A stretch of DNA of 23,102 nucleotides from JBIKWN01 sp044376365 (lineage in GTDB: Bacteria; Bdellovibrionota_C; UBA2361; JBIKWN01): NCBI GenBank assembly GCA_044376365.1, contig JBILLA010000014.1, positions 1 through 23,102 on the forward strand. The letters run 5' to 3'. Made by a program: the position numbers and the translations under genes. Numbering within the stretch: position 1 is the first letter of the stretch; each line of letters starts with the position of its first letter. Positions 6,376 through 14,486 of this stretch are shown one piece after another. The notes beneath the pieces were generated by a model. That model saw nothing but the letters and a program-made list of their open reading frames with translations, searched no databases and was not told the DNA's origin.

Positions 6376-7857
6376 AAGCTGTTTTATTAAGTCAAGATAC
6401 CATTCTAAATACTGCTCAAATGGTAAGACCTCTCCATGAAAAAGTTCCTGCCACTTGTCCTCGCCTTTTACAGCCTGATAAAAATATGTAGAAACATTGC
6501 CCTTTTGTATACAAACGATATCCTGTTTATCTGTTGAGTGTCTCCTTGGGTATACTTGGCAATGCTCATGCCACTTGTGTTCTTCTAAAAATGCTTTAGC
6601 CCTTTCAACAGCTTCGTGCATCGATCGAATAGCTGATACATTTTGTCGATCTTCTGCGCCAAGCTTGGCTGGATCTCCTAGGACAGTATTAAGCCGCGAC
6701 CCGCTCCAAATAAAAACGTCGTACTCTGAAAGGACTTCTTTAGGAACAGGTGGCGGTACGTCTCTATGAACAAGACGCAGTGTGGAACCACGCACAGTAT
6801 TAAATTCTTCATCGGTTTCCTGCCAACCACGCTTTTTGTGAGGACCCATAGCAAGGTTCGCACCAAAATTTTCGTTTTGGATTCGAACACCACCAAACGC
6901 ATGTTGGATTGACAACCAGTGTGCACTTTCATCTGAAGCATCTAAAAGCATATGATACGGATCAAGGCCTCTTGCTTTCATATCCCCTTGCCAGTCTCTA
7001 TCGATAGCTACAATAAATGTATACTTGGACTTGGAAGGGTCTATATTATTCTTTTTGCACCACGCAAGGCTTTTTGCAGAACCTCCCACAGAAGGAAGTT
7101 TCTGTTCTGGATCTTGAGTCAAACCGATATCAGTAAAATCAATTTGAATTGCTCGGGGCAATCCCCTATCAAAGAGGACATATAAAATCGCACTATCTTT
7201 TTTCAAATACCCTTCAATCTCATCAGGGGTCACCATCCATTCCAGGCCAAGCTGATCTTGCTTAGAGGAAGTATTAATACACCACTTTGAAAAAATCGAA
7301 GCGAGTGAATCACGGAGCAATGGTGTAAGCTTATTGAGTTGATATTCAGCAACAAAGACATCTTGTTGCTGAGGCGAGACCAATTCTAAAATTTTTTGGT
7401 ATCCATTTTGCGAAAACGTCTGCCAGCTTCCAAACATCTTACTTGATTCTTCGCCAGTGAACCACTTTACGCCAGAGAACTCACAATGATAAAGCTGATG
7501 TAATGTATCATCGAGGAGGCAATACATTGGATGAGATTTTGGGTCACATGTCTTTTCTTGTATATCCTTATCATTTTGATCGCTATAAGAAGGCAGGAGC
7601 GATGTTTGGGCTAACGAAATCCACCCTTTCAAAGCGGCGCCAACCGTATTACAAAGCAGATCTTTTTGTGTATCTGAGAGCAAGGAATCATTGATAACTT
7701 CGTCGGCAGCAACCCGAGCTTGCATAAGCTGGCCCAATAACATACGTAACATCCGGTTCGTTGCAATCTGGGATCGTTCTATATCAAACCGATTAGGTAG
7801 TGCCACCTCTTCAAATTGAGAGGGAATAGCTTTTGATTGGAATGACAAATTATTCAT
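6367..7857 (-). CDS. Unrecognised 496-residue protein
   Basis: I do not recognise this protein. It has no signal peptide and no long hydrophobic segment, so it is probably cytoplasmic. The N-terminal part to about residue 100 looks helical. The middle region has strand-like stretches (AILYVLFDRGLPRAIQIDF, then YTFIVAIDRDWQGD) followed by a helix and FGGVRIQNENFG. This order is loosely like the acetyl-CoA-binding half of a GNAT fold, but the usual glycine-rich R/Q-x2-G-x-G/A loop is not intact. The C-terminal third holds DVFIWSGSRLN and is rich in charged residues. The ATG at 7857 has no strong ribosome site. It diverges from the 964-residue gene across a 380-base gap, and the same 10-base motif lies at both start sites. 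Coding status is supported by the long frame. Confidence 0.7.
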   Translation of the reverse strand: MNNLSFQSKAIPSQFEEVALPNRFDIERSQIATNRMLRMLLGQLMQARVAADEVINDSLLSDTQKDLLCNTVGAALKGWISLAQTSLLPSYSDQNDKDIQEKTCDPKSHPMYCLLDDTLHQLYHCEFSGVKWFTGEESSKMFGSWQTFSQNGYQKILELVSPQQQDVFVAEYQLNKLTPLLRDSLASIFSKWCINTSSKQDQLGLEWMVTPDEIEGYLKKDSAILYVLFDRGLPRAIQIDFTDIGLTQDPEQKLPSVGGSAKSLAWCKKNNIDPSKSKYTFIVAIDRDWQGDMKARGLDPYHMLLDASDESAHWLSIQHAFGGVRIQNENFGANLAMGPHKKRGWQETDEEFNTVRGSTLRLVHRDVPPPVPKEVLSEYDVFIWSGSRLNTVLGDPAKLGAEDRQNVSAIRSMHEAVERAKAFLEEHKWHEHCQVYPRRHSTDKQDIVCIQKGNVSTYFYQAVKGEDKWQELFHGEVLPFEQYLEWYLDLIKQLPH

Positions 7858-8237
7858 ACAAGGTTTATGCTCTTTTTAGGTTATGGCTTAGTTCTGGCAA
7901 TAGCGACTTAAAAAAATCATTAATAAAATTAAGCACTAACATCATATACGTGCTGCGATAAGTATTTTTAGAACAGAGTTCATTAAACTGGATGATCGAA
8001 AGCATAGAGCTTTGGGCACGCTTAATCAAAACATTTTTTAAGTATTATATTATATTTATAAAATATGAATATATAAATTTGCTCACCAAGGCTATGCGCT
8101 GCATACATATTCAGGCAATCGGCCCCCTTTGGGATGCATTATTTTAGATGTAAACCTTTGAATATATTCATGTTTTTTAAAAGCACCCTGGTCTCACAAT
8201 GCTCCATATCCTTTGATAAGGAAGCAGTAAAAGGTTT
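7858..8237. other. 380-base AT-rich divergent promoter region
   Basis: No gene is seen here. It contains a 50-base tract (8031-8080) with only three G or C bases, and the motif AAGGTTTA three times: 7860-7867 and 8231-8238 (plus), and inverted within 8151-8158. A weak plus-strand promoter candidate is TTGCTC (8079-8084), a 17-base spacer and CATACA (8102-8107). The region must drive the two divergent unknown genes unless they are read from further away. Confidence 0.6.
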
Positions 8238-11132
8238 ATGTCGCCAGGCCATAAAAACGATCTCGCCAAACATACTCGAAATGCATTCATCGCAATGCTT
8301 GCAGTGAATGCACTCTGCGGAGACAGAGTGCGCACTCAGAAACATCCTCAAGATTATGAGCGCTTAGCATCTCTTGAGCACAGTATCACAATTAAGGATG
8401 GTTCAAGTAAGACGGCATCAAGCCAGATAGAGCAGCAGGTGCGGAACAACCAGGCAACGGTTGAACGGCTGCTGGACCGATTGCCGCATGAACTGCACAC
8501 CAATTCACCTGAGGACATAAAAAAAATACTTGATGCTTTATATGACACCCAACTCTCATCTCAGTGGTCACAACGCGTCAAAACGATTCTAAGAAACACA
8601 CTGATAGATAACGACATGAGTCTTGTTTCGAGACTTACTATTGCTTCGTATCTATGTCAGCATCCATCAGAAAAAAACAATATCACGACGTTTCTACTCT
8701 CAACTCCTTCAAAGCTTGAACCTCATACAGAACTTTTGAGAATAAGCCTTGCTGCTAAACTCGTTGAAAATGGTATCATTGATGCATCTGCGATAAGAGC
8801 TTTTGTACCAAGTATGAAAGCGTGTCTTGTACACTATCGTTTACAGAGTCCTGAATGTGAAGTTGTATATAATCAAGATCTCCTGCACACAATTGGCGTT
8901 CTGAAGCAACCAGAACTACAAGCAGAGGTAATTTCTTACCTCCAAAGCTTTAACTTTTCAAATCTATCAAAGCATGAAGATGGGCTTGTTTCACAACTTA
9001 TCTGCACGTCATACGGCGTAAGCTCCTTGAACTTCTATGATGACTCTATCCGTCAATTTATCTATCAAGGGATATCGCACTGTCTTGAAAAGGGACAATA
9101 CCAGATTCAAAGCAAATTTGTACTCGGCGATGAATTTCCAGCATTCATCATAAATAAAAGCGAGGCTTTGCTTCCAATACTTTCTGCTCAAGATACTGCC
9201 TCCTACATTAATGGCGTTTCAGAACTGCTCTATGCCGTAGGGGCGGAAGCAGGCAATGAGTTTCTCTACAGCACGTATTCAAAACATTTAATGCGAAATC
9301 CTGCTCGCATGAATGATCCAGAGGTGCAAGAAACTTTTTTTGAGATTCTTATTGAGCATCAGGATGTGCTTTCTCCCAAGCTAAAAGAGTGCCTTGCTGC
9401 CGCGTCTCAAGATCAAAAAATCTTAGCTCATACAGCACATTTTTTTGCTGAATACTTCTACCGTCACGGTCGGCACGACGTGCTCACTTCTTGGATGCAA
9501 TCAAGTGATGAAGCACGTTGGGAACCTGCTCTCCGACAACTGTCACAATCTGATCAGGGTATAGAGTTCCTTTTGGATTACGCAATGAAAGGATCTGCTG
9601 CTCTCAAGCGCGATGCAATACTGTATAGACTTAACCAAGCTCACCTCTCAGAATCATTGCCTAATAACCAAAAAGAAAAAATCGCAAAGCTGTTTACTCT
9701 GATAGCTGATCCACACGATTTTCCTCACCTTGCAAAACAAGCAGGCATTACTCTGCCACCCTATACGAAAGCTGAAATTAAGAACTTCTTCAAGAGCACG
9801 AGTGAGTTTGATCAAGAGATAGCCTTTGATATTGCTCTCCGACAACAATCCCCAGTACTTTTGCCCGATGCAATCAAGATTGCAGGCCAACTATCGCAAA
9901 GCAACAAAGACGTACCGAACTATATTTTAAAATATCTTATTGAAGTTGGTGGTGCATCCCATAGAGCACTTACGAAGTCCATTTTACTCAAGCAAGGGAT
10001 TCTCTCTCACGCACAGAGAATGCAATCAATCCTTGGGAAAAGATCTACAGAAGCTTACCAAACGTATATAACGCCTTTCCTCTCATCTCCTTTTGACGAA
10101 GAGCAAATCGCGGCTGCAATAGCACTGTATCAAGGAGGACAAACGAAAAATCCAGCAGTCATGGAAACGTTCCGTAATCATGTACGATATGCACAAGATA
10201 TTAATTACGAAGCATGTGAAATACTTATCCAGGAAAAAGATCCAGCACTCCTTATGAGGATACTTGAGGATGGTCGCCTGTCTTCAGCTGCGTTACATGG
10301 TATCATTGATCTACTACATACCAATTTCCAAACCCCCTCATTTCGTCATACCTTGCTTGAGAAATTCAAAGCACTTGCAGACCAGGCACCTGATGAACAA
10401 AAAAATGCCATGCTCTCTTATCATGCAGCATTAACAAAAGCACATACACTGGGAATCCGACTTCCGTTCCGCTTTACACCAGAACAGCTGCAACACATCC
10501 TTACTAATAATGAACGGCTGCTTCGTGGTCTTCCTTTTTCATCATCTCGACCAGTCACTGGACTCGTCATTGCAACCGAGGATTGGAATGGTGCATTTAA
10601 TACTATTGGCGATGAACTAGAGTTAGTGTTTCGTCATACAGAAGTTTATGCGAGTGATGTATCCAATGATACTCAGGCACTCACGTTTCTGAATCGAGTA
10701 GGCATCGACCGTAAAGGTCTTGACCTGATAATTATCGCAGGTCATGGATCTCGAGGGATGCTGAGCTTCTCAGAAAGTGATCCAAGACTTACACAGGTCA
10801 ATCAATCTTCAAAAACACTCGATATATCAGATAGAGAAAAGATAGCTCGATATTTACAACCTGCAGTAAATCCTGGAAGCACCTGCTTACTCCTATCCTG
10901 CTCAGTTGGATCAGAAAAAAGCAGCTCAAAGCAATCACTAGATAAAGGAATAACAAAACAAGGCTTTAGTATAAACCTTGTTGAAGCAACTGCTGCTGGT
11001 ATGCCTGGAGTCTCTACCTATGGAGCAATTAAACCTATATCCACTGGCGACATTAACTTTATCTATCAACAAGGACGCTTACAAAGTATCGGCCCTCAAA
11101 GTATTTTGTATAAAGTCCAGAATCAAAAATAA
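8238..11132 (+). CDS. Large helical-repeat protein with C-terminal caspase/gingipain-like (clan CD) domain
   Basis: The 964-residue protein has two parts. Residues about 45-750 are almost wholly helical, with repeated Leu/Ala-rich helix pairs such as ELLRISLAAKLVENGIID, in the manner of HEAT-like repeats; the repeats are too diverged to count by eye. Residues about 775-960 look like a clan CD cysteine-peptidase domain. They contain a first strand GLVIATEDWNGAF (from 775), then a hydrophobic strand into AGHGS with His836, then CLLLSCSVG with Cys888, the His-then-Cys order of caspases, gingipains, CHAT and MARTX-CPD domains. A weak hydrophobic stretch at about 17-28 could be a poor signal peptide; it has no good lipobox. 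AGG lies three bases before the ATG at 8238. It converges on the oligopeptidase gene with a nine-base gap. Substrate and role are unknown; peptidase activity is inferred only. Confidence 0.72.
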   Translation: MSPGHKNDLAKHTRNAFIAMLAVNALCGDRVRTQKHPQDYERLASLEHSITIKDGSSKTASSQIEQQVRNNQATVERLLDRLPHELHTNSPEDIKKILDALYDTQLSSQWSQRVKTILRNTLIDNDMSLVSRLTIASYLCQHPSEKNNITTFLLSTPSKLEPHTELLRISLAAKLVENGIIDASAIRAFVPSMKACLVHYRLQSPECEVVYNQDLLHTIGVLKQPELQAEVISYLQSFNFSNLSKHEDGLVSQLICTSYGVSSLNFYDDSIRQFIYQGISHCLEKGQYQIQSKFVLGDEFPAFIINKSEALLPILSAQDTASYINGVSELLYAVGAEAGNEFLYSTYSKHLMRNPARMNDPEVQETFFEILIEHQDVLSPKLKECLAAASQDQKILAHTAHFFAEYFYRHGRHDVLTSWMQSSDEARWEPALRQLSQSDQGIEFLLDYAMKGSAALKRDAILYRLNQAHLSESLPNNQKEKIAKLFTLIADPHDFPHLAKQAGITLPPYTKAEIKNFFKSTSEFDQEIAFDIALRQQSPVLLPDAIKIAGQLSQSNKDVPNYILKYLIEVGGASHRALTKSILLKQGILSHAQRMQSILGKRSTEAYQTYITPFLSSPFDEEQIAAAIALYQGGQTKNPAVMETFRNHVRYAQDINYEACEILIQEKDPALLMRILEDGRLSSAALHGIIDLLHTNFQTPSFRHTLLEKFKALADQAPDEQKNAMLSYHAALTKAHTLGIRLPFRFTPEQLQHILTNNERLLRGLPFSSSRPVTGLVIATEDWNGAFNTIGDELELVFRHTEVYASDVSNDTQALTFLNRVGIDRKGLDLIIIAGHGSRGMLSFSESDPRLTQVNQSSKTLDISDREKIARYLQPAVNPGSTCLLLSCSVGSEKSSSKQSLDKGITKQGFSINLVEATAAGMPGVSTYGAIKPISTGDINFIYQQGRLQSIGPQSILYKVQNQK

Positions 11133-11158
11133 AGAGCTCTTTTATCCTAAAAGCTCTT
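11132..11158 (-). terminator. Intrinsic terminator of the oligopeptidase gene
   Basis: On the minus strand AAGAGCTTTTA (11158-11148), a short loop and TAAAAGAGCTCTT (11144-11132) pair into an 11-bp stem with a two-base bulge. The T-rich tail TATTTTT follows. The oligopeptidase stop codon (11144-11142) opens the 3' arm of the stem. The plus-strand side has no T tract, so it serves mainly the minus-strand gene, though it may also stall transcription of the converging gene. Confidence 0.6.
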
Positions 11159-12902
11159 GCACCATATCATCTATCATTCGCAAACCGCCTTTCCAAAATT
11201 TTGGATCCTCAAGATTAATCTTCATAGGCTTCAATAGTTCGTTAGGGGTTTTGGAGCCACCTGCAGCAAGAAGCTCAAGATACTTTGGAATAAACATATC
11301 CTGCTCATCTTTATACTTCGCATACAGCGCAAGGGTTAACAGCTCACCAAATGCATAGGCATACACATAAAATGGTGTATGAATGAAATGCGGTATATAG
11401 CTCCACCAAAAGTCATACTCAGGAGTCAATGTCACCGACTGTTGAAACATTGCTTCCTGCCGACGACGCCAATAAGCATTGATTGTATCAGTACAAAGCT
11501 CACCATGAGCACGGTAGTGATGATGAATATCTTGCTCAAAACGATACATCGAAACTTGACGGAATACTGTTGCAAAGACACTTTCTAACTTTCCTATGAT
11601 GAGGTCACGTCGCTCAAGAGGATCAGTTGTTTGCTTCTTTAAGTGCTCAAACAACAACATCTCTGCAAAAACACTGGCAGTTTCAGCAATAGTAAGAGGC
11701 GTATCAAAATTAAAGTAGTTCTGACCCGCCATCAAGTATGCGTGAATTGCATGACCAAGCTCATGGGCGAGGGTAAATACTTCACGCACCGTTCCATGAT
11801 AATTCATAAACACGTAGGGGTGCAGGTCAGGTGTCACAAACGAGCAAAATGCACCGCCTCGCTTGCCTTCTCTATCTGCAAAATCAATCCAGTTCTTATC
11901 AAAGAATTCGCGAGCAATGGCGCCGTATGCTGGCGAGAATGCATCAAATGCATCCAAGACAAGACGTTTAGCTTCTGCATAGCTATAGAGCCGTTGCGAT
12001 TTTGCAACTGGGGCATAGCGATCATAGTCATACAACTTTTTTGCCTTAAGAAGCTTCGCTTTATAGCGATAAAAATGCTGCACTGTTGGGTAAAAGCTTT
12101 CGACGGCACGGCACATTGTCTCAACTGTTTTCGCTGATATTTCGTTCGCGAGATGTCGAGAACTTTCAGGAGCATCAAAGTTCCTAAGACGATCCGATAT
12201 CGCCTTATCCTGCAATAAAACATTCGTTGCATAGGTTAATCGAGAAGCATCATCAATAAGCCCCTTTGATAAACCAGCATGTGCGGCTTTTCTGACTGCA
12301 GAGGAAGGACTATAGAGCTTTGAGAGGATCTCAGTCTCTGTAAGCTCGGTTGTCTTTTTGCCCTCAGCATATGAAAACTTTTTACGTGCAAAAAGCTCAT
12401 CAAAATAACGAACCCACGCGCTATTTCCAGTAAGATCTTTATCAGTAATAATTTTTTCACAATCTTCTGGCAGACGATGTTTCTTAGACTCAAAAAGAAT
12501 CTGCATGTAGTGTTTAAAGGATGCAAGCTCAGGTGAACGAATCAACTTTTTCAGCGTTGCATCTGGCAATGACAACAGCTGCAGGTCAAAAAAAGTGAGC
12601 TCTTTTCGTATCTCGCTGTAGCCTGTTTTGACTCGTTGCACAAAAGCGCCACGATCTGCAGGCGTTGCAGATTCAGCGAACAATAGATTTGCATAGATGA
12701 TAGGTTTTGCTGCAAGCAGCTCTATCTTTTCAAGTTCGGCAAATATAGAGGCTATCTTTCGAGGCTGCGTGGGCAGTGCTCGTCGGTACTTTTTGGCAAA
12801 CCGCTTTGCGGACGCAAGCGCCGCAGTGAGATGTTTAAAGATTAGTGGATCTTTTTGCGATGAGTAGAGATCTGATAAATCCCATGATGGTAATTTCTTC
12901 AT
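11142..12902 (-). CDS. M3-family oligoendopeptidase (PepF type)
   Basis: This is a zinc metallopeptidase of family M3, close to oligoendopeptidase F, which cleaves short peptides in the cytoplasm. The 586-residue length fits PepF. The zinc site is HELGH (H380, E381, H384) preceded by VFTLAHE, with the third ligand E407 in TIAETASVF 23 residues later. FMNYHGTVREVF before the site and the C-terminal YIPHFIHTPFYVYAYAFG segment are typical of the family. The first residues, LPSWDLSDLY, also match the PepF start. The ATG at 12902 is preferred because AAAAGGA lies eight bases upstream; the frame opens at a TTG at 12923 without such support. There is no signal peptide. It follows nuoN on the same strand after 114 bases and may be read from that operon or from its own promoter. 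Confidence 0.9.
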   Translation of the reverse strand: MKKLPSWDLSDLYSSQKDPLIFKHLTAALASAKRFAKKYRRALPTQPRKIASIFAELEKIELLAAKPIIYANLLFAESATPADRGAFVQRVKTGYSEIRKELTFFDLQLLSLPDATLKKLIRSPELASFKHYMQILFESKKHRLPEDCEKIITDKDLTGNSAWVRYFDELFARKKFSYAEGKKTTELTETEILSKLYSPSSAVRKAAHAGLSKGLIDDASRLTYATNVLLQDKAISDRLRNFDAPESSRHLANEISAKTVETMCRAVESFYPTVQHFYRYKAKLLKAKKLYDYDRYAPVAKSQRLYSYAEAKRLVLDAFDAFSPAYGAIAREFFDKNWIDFADREGKRGGAFCSFVTPDLHPYVFMNYHGTVREVFTLAHELGHAIHAYLMAGQNYFNFDTPLTIAETASVFAEMLLFEHLKKQTTDPLERRDLIIGKLESVFATVFRQVSMYRFEQDIHHHYRAHGELCTDTINAYWRRRQEAMFQQSVTLTPEYDFWWSYIPHFIHTPFYVYAYAFGELLTLALYAKYKDEQDMFIPKYLELLAAGGSKTPNELLKPMKINLEDPKFWKGGLRMIDDMVQELLG

Positions 12903-12985
12903 AACCGATGTCCTTTTCAACAAGACACCATGCTAGCAGATAGCCTCAAAAAGAGACACGGTATGAATGAAGACAGTACTTCCTC

Positions 12986-13014
12986 ATTATATAAAGAAAT
13001 AACCCAGGAACCTG
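12986..13014 (-). promoter_or_regulatory. Possible promoter of the oligopeptidase gene
   Basis: On the minus strand a perfect TATAAT (12991-12986) lies about 85 bases before the preferred start. The hexamer 17 bases upstream (CAGGTT, 13014-13009) is a poor -35. It would allow expression independent of the nuo operon. Confidence 0.3.
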
Positions 13015-13016
13015 CA

Positions 13017-14462
13017 CTACAGGACAGCTATCACCTGCTGTGCGCACGCATATATCTGAGTAGGGAAAAGACCCAGCAGTACACAGAAAACAGCACTCAT
13101 CCCAAGCACAGCTCGCTGCATCATCGATACACCAAGCACTGGCGATTCGCTATTCGGGGACATAAAGTACATAGCCACAATAATACGAAGATAGTAGTAG
13201 CATGATACTGTAGAGCCGAGCATCGCAATAATCGTTAAACCGATGTAGCCGGCAGAAACCACTGAGCTAAAGATAAAGAATTTCCCAAGCAATCCTGCAA
13301 GTCCAGGAGGTAATCCCGCTAGGGTAAACATGAACAAGGACAAGACCAGCGCCAAGACAGGATTTGTCTTAGATAAACCATAAACCGAAGAGATATCAAA
13401 TGAGAATGAACCATGAGGAGTTTTAAGGGTAGAAAGCACTGCAAAAGAACCCAGTGTCATAGCAGCGTACGAAGCTAGATAAAAGAGCACCCCTGCCCCG
13501 CCACCGAAAGCATCTCCTGGCGCAAGGAAAGCAGCAAGCATATAGCCCGCATGAGCAATACTCGAATAAGCAAGCATCCGTTTCATATTGCGTTGACGAA
13601 GTGCAAGCAGATTACCCGCAATAATCGTCATCATTGATACTGCCCAAATAAATGGTTCCCAATGAGCCGCATGCGAAGGAAAGATACCCCACAGCACACG
13701 GATTAAAGCAAACACTGCACTGGCTTTGATAACCGTTGCCATATAGGCAGTCACTGACGTAGGTGCTCCCTGGTATACATCAGGTGCCCAAAAGTGAAAT
13801 GGGACTGCGCCGATCTTAAAGAGCATACCCATAAGGATAAACCCAAGACTCAACATAAGAACGCTTGATTGATTGGAAGCAACAGCAACTGCGATATCAG
13901 GAATAAAGAGAGTCCCACTAATACCGTAGAGGAGTGCGATACCATAAAGAAGGAATGCAGAGCTAAATGAACCAAGAAGGAAATATTTCAGAGCAGATTC
14001 ACTCGATTCACGCTTAGAAATTGCAGAACCACAAAGGCAATAGAGAGCCATGGACATAATTTCAAGGCCAAGGAAGAGAGAAATAAGCTCACGCGCATTT
14101 GCAAAGAGTATGGCACCTGCAGAGGACATAAGCAGGAGCGCATAAAATTCACCAGGTGACTCAATGGCTTCGTCTTGTGTTCGTTCAGATGAAATGAAGA
14201 TAACAAGGAGTGTCGCTAACAGGATAAAGAGCGATGAAAAAACAAAGAGTGCATCAGAAAAGATAATACCTTTGAAGCTTGTAAGTTTAGTTCCATAAAA
14301 ACCAGCGTGATAAAGGATCGTTGTAGCAGCAATCGCTGTTATCAGAGCCGCTACATTGGCACGCCTCCAACTGCTCTTTACCGATACTTCGATAATGAGC
14401 ATGAGAATGCCTCCAAGTCCAAGGATCCAGAAAGGAAGAGTACGAATTATATCATCGAGCAT
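13017..14462 (-). CDS. nuoN: NADH-quinone oxidoreductase subunit N
   Basis: NuoN is one of the three antiporter-like proton-channel subunits of complex I in the inner membrane. The 481-residue protein is nearly all membrane helices. It carries the GLEIMSMALYCL segment with the channel glutamate (E134 from this start) and the AYSSIAHAGYMLA motif of a broken helix, along with FKIGAVPFHFWAPDVYQGAPT, all diagnostic. A GTG at 14471 would extend the frame by three codons, but AAGG sits eight bases before the ATG at 14462, which is therefore preferred. It is the last nuo gene of the operon, 24 bases after nuoM. Confidence 0.96.
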   Translation of the reverse strand: MLDDIIRTLPFWILGLGGILMLIIEVSVKSSWRRANVAALITAIAATTILYHAGFYGTKLTSFKGIIFSDALFVFSSLFILLATLLVIFISSERTQDEAIESPGEFYALLLMSSAGAILFANARELISLFLGLEIMSMALYCLCGSAISKRESSESALKYFLLGSFSSAFLLYGIALLYGISGTLFIPDIAVAVASNQSSVLMLSLGFILMGMLFKIGAVPFHFWAPDVYQGAPTSVTAYMATVIKASAVFALIRVLWGIFPSHAAHWEPFIWAVSMMTIIAGNLLALRQRNMKRMLAYSSIAHAGYMLAAFLAPGDAFGGGAGVLFYLASYAAMTLGSFAVLSTLKTPHGSFSFDISSVYGLSKTNPVLALVLSLFMFTLAGLPPGLAGLLGKFFIFSSVVSAGYIGLTIIAMLGSTVSCYYYLRIIVAMYFMSPNSESPVLGVSMMQRAVLGMSAVFCVLLGLFPTQIYACAQQVIAVL

Positions 14463-14486
14463 GACTGACACCTTAAGATCAAAAAT

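Noticed and set aside
8139..8351. Minus-strand frame with a C-x2-C-x2-C-x2-C run that looks like a metal-binding motif
   Set aside because: It overlaps the start of the 964-residue gene; the cysteines come from repeated TGCA-type bases on the other strand, and the rest is not ferredoxin-like.
12930..13205. Plus-strand frame of 91 codons between the oligopeptidase gene and nuoN
   Set aside because: Most of it is antisense to the nuoN 3' end, no ribosome site is seen, and the product matches nothing recognisable.
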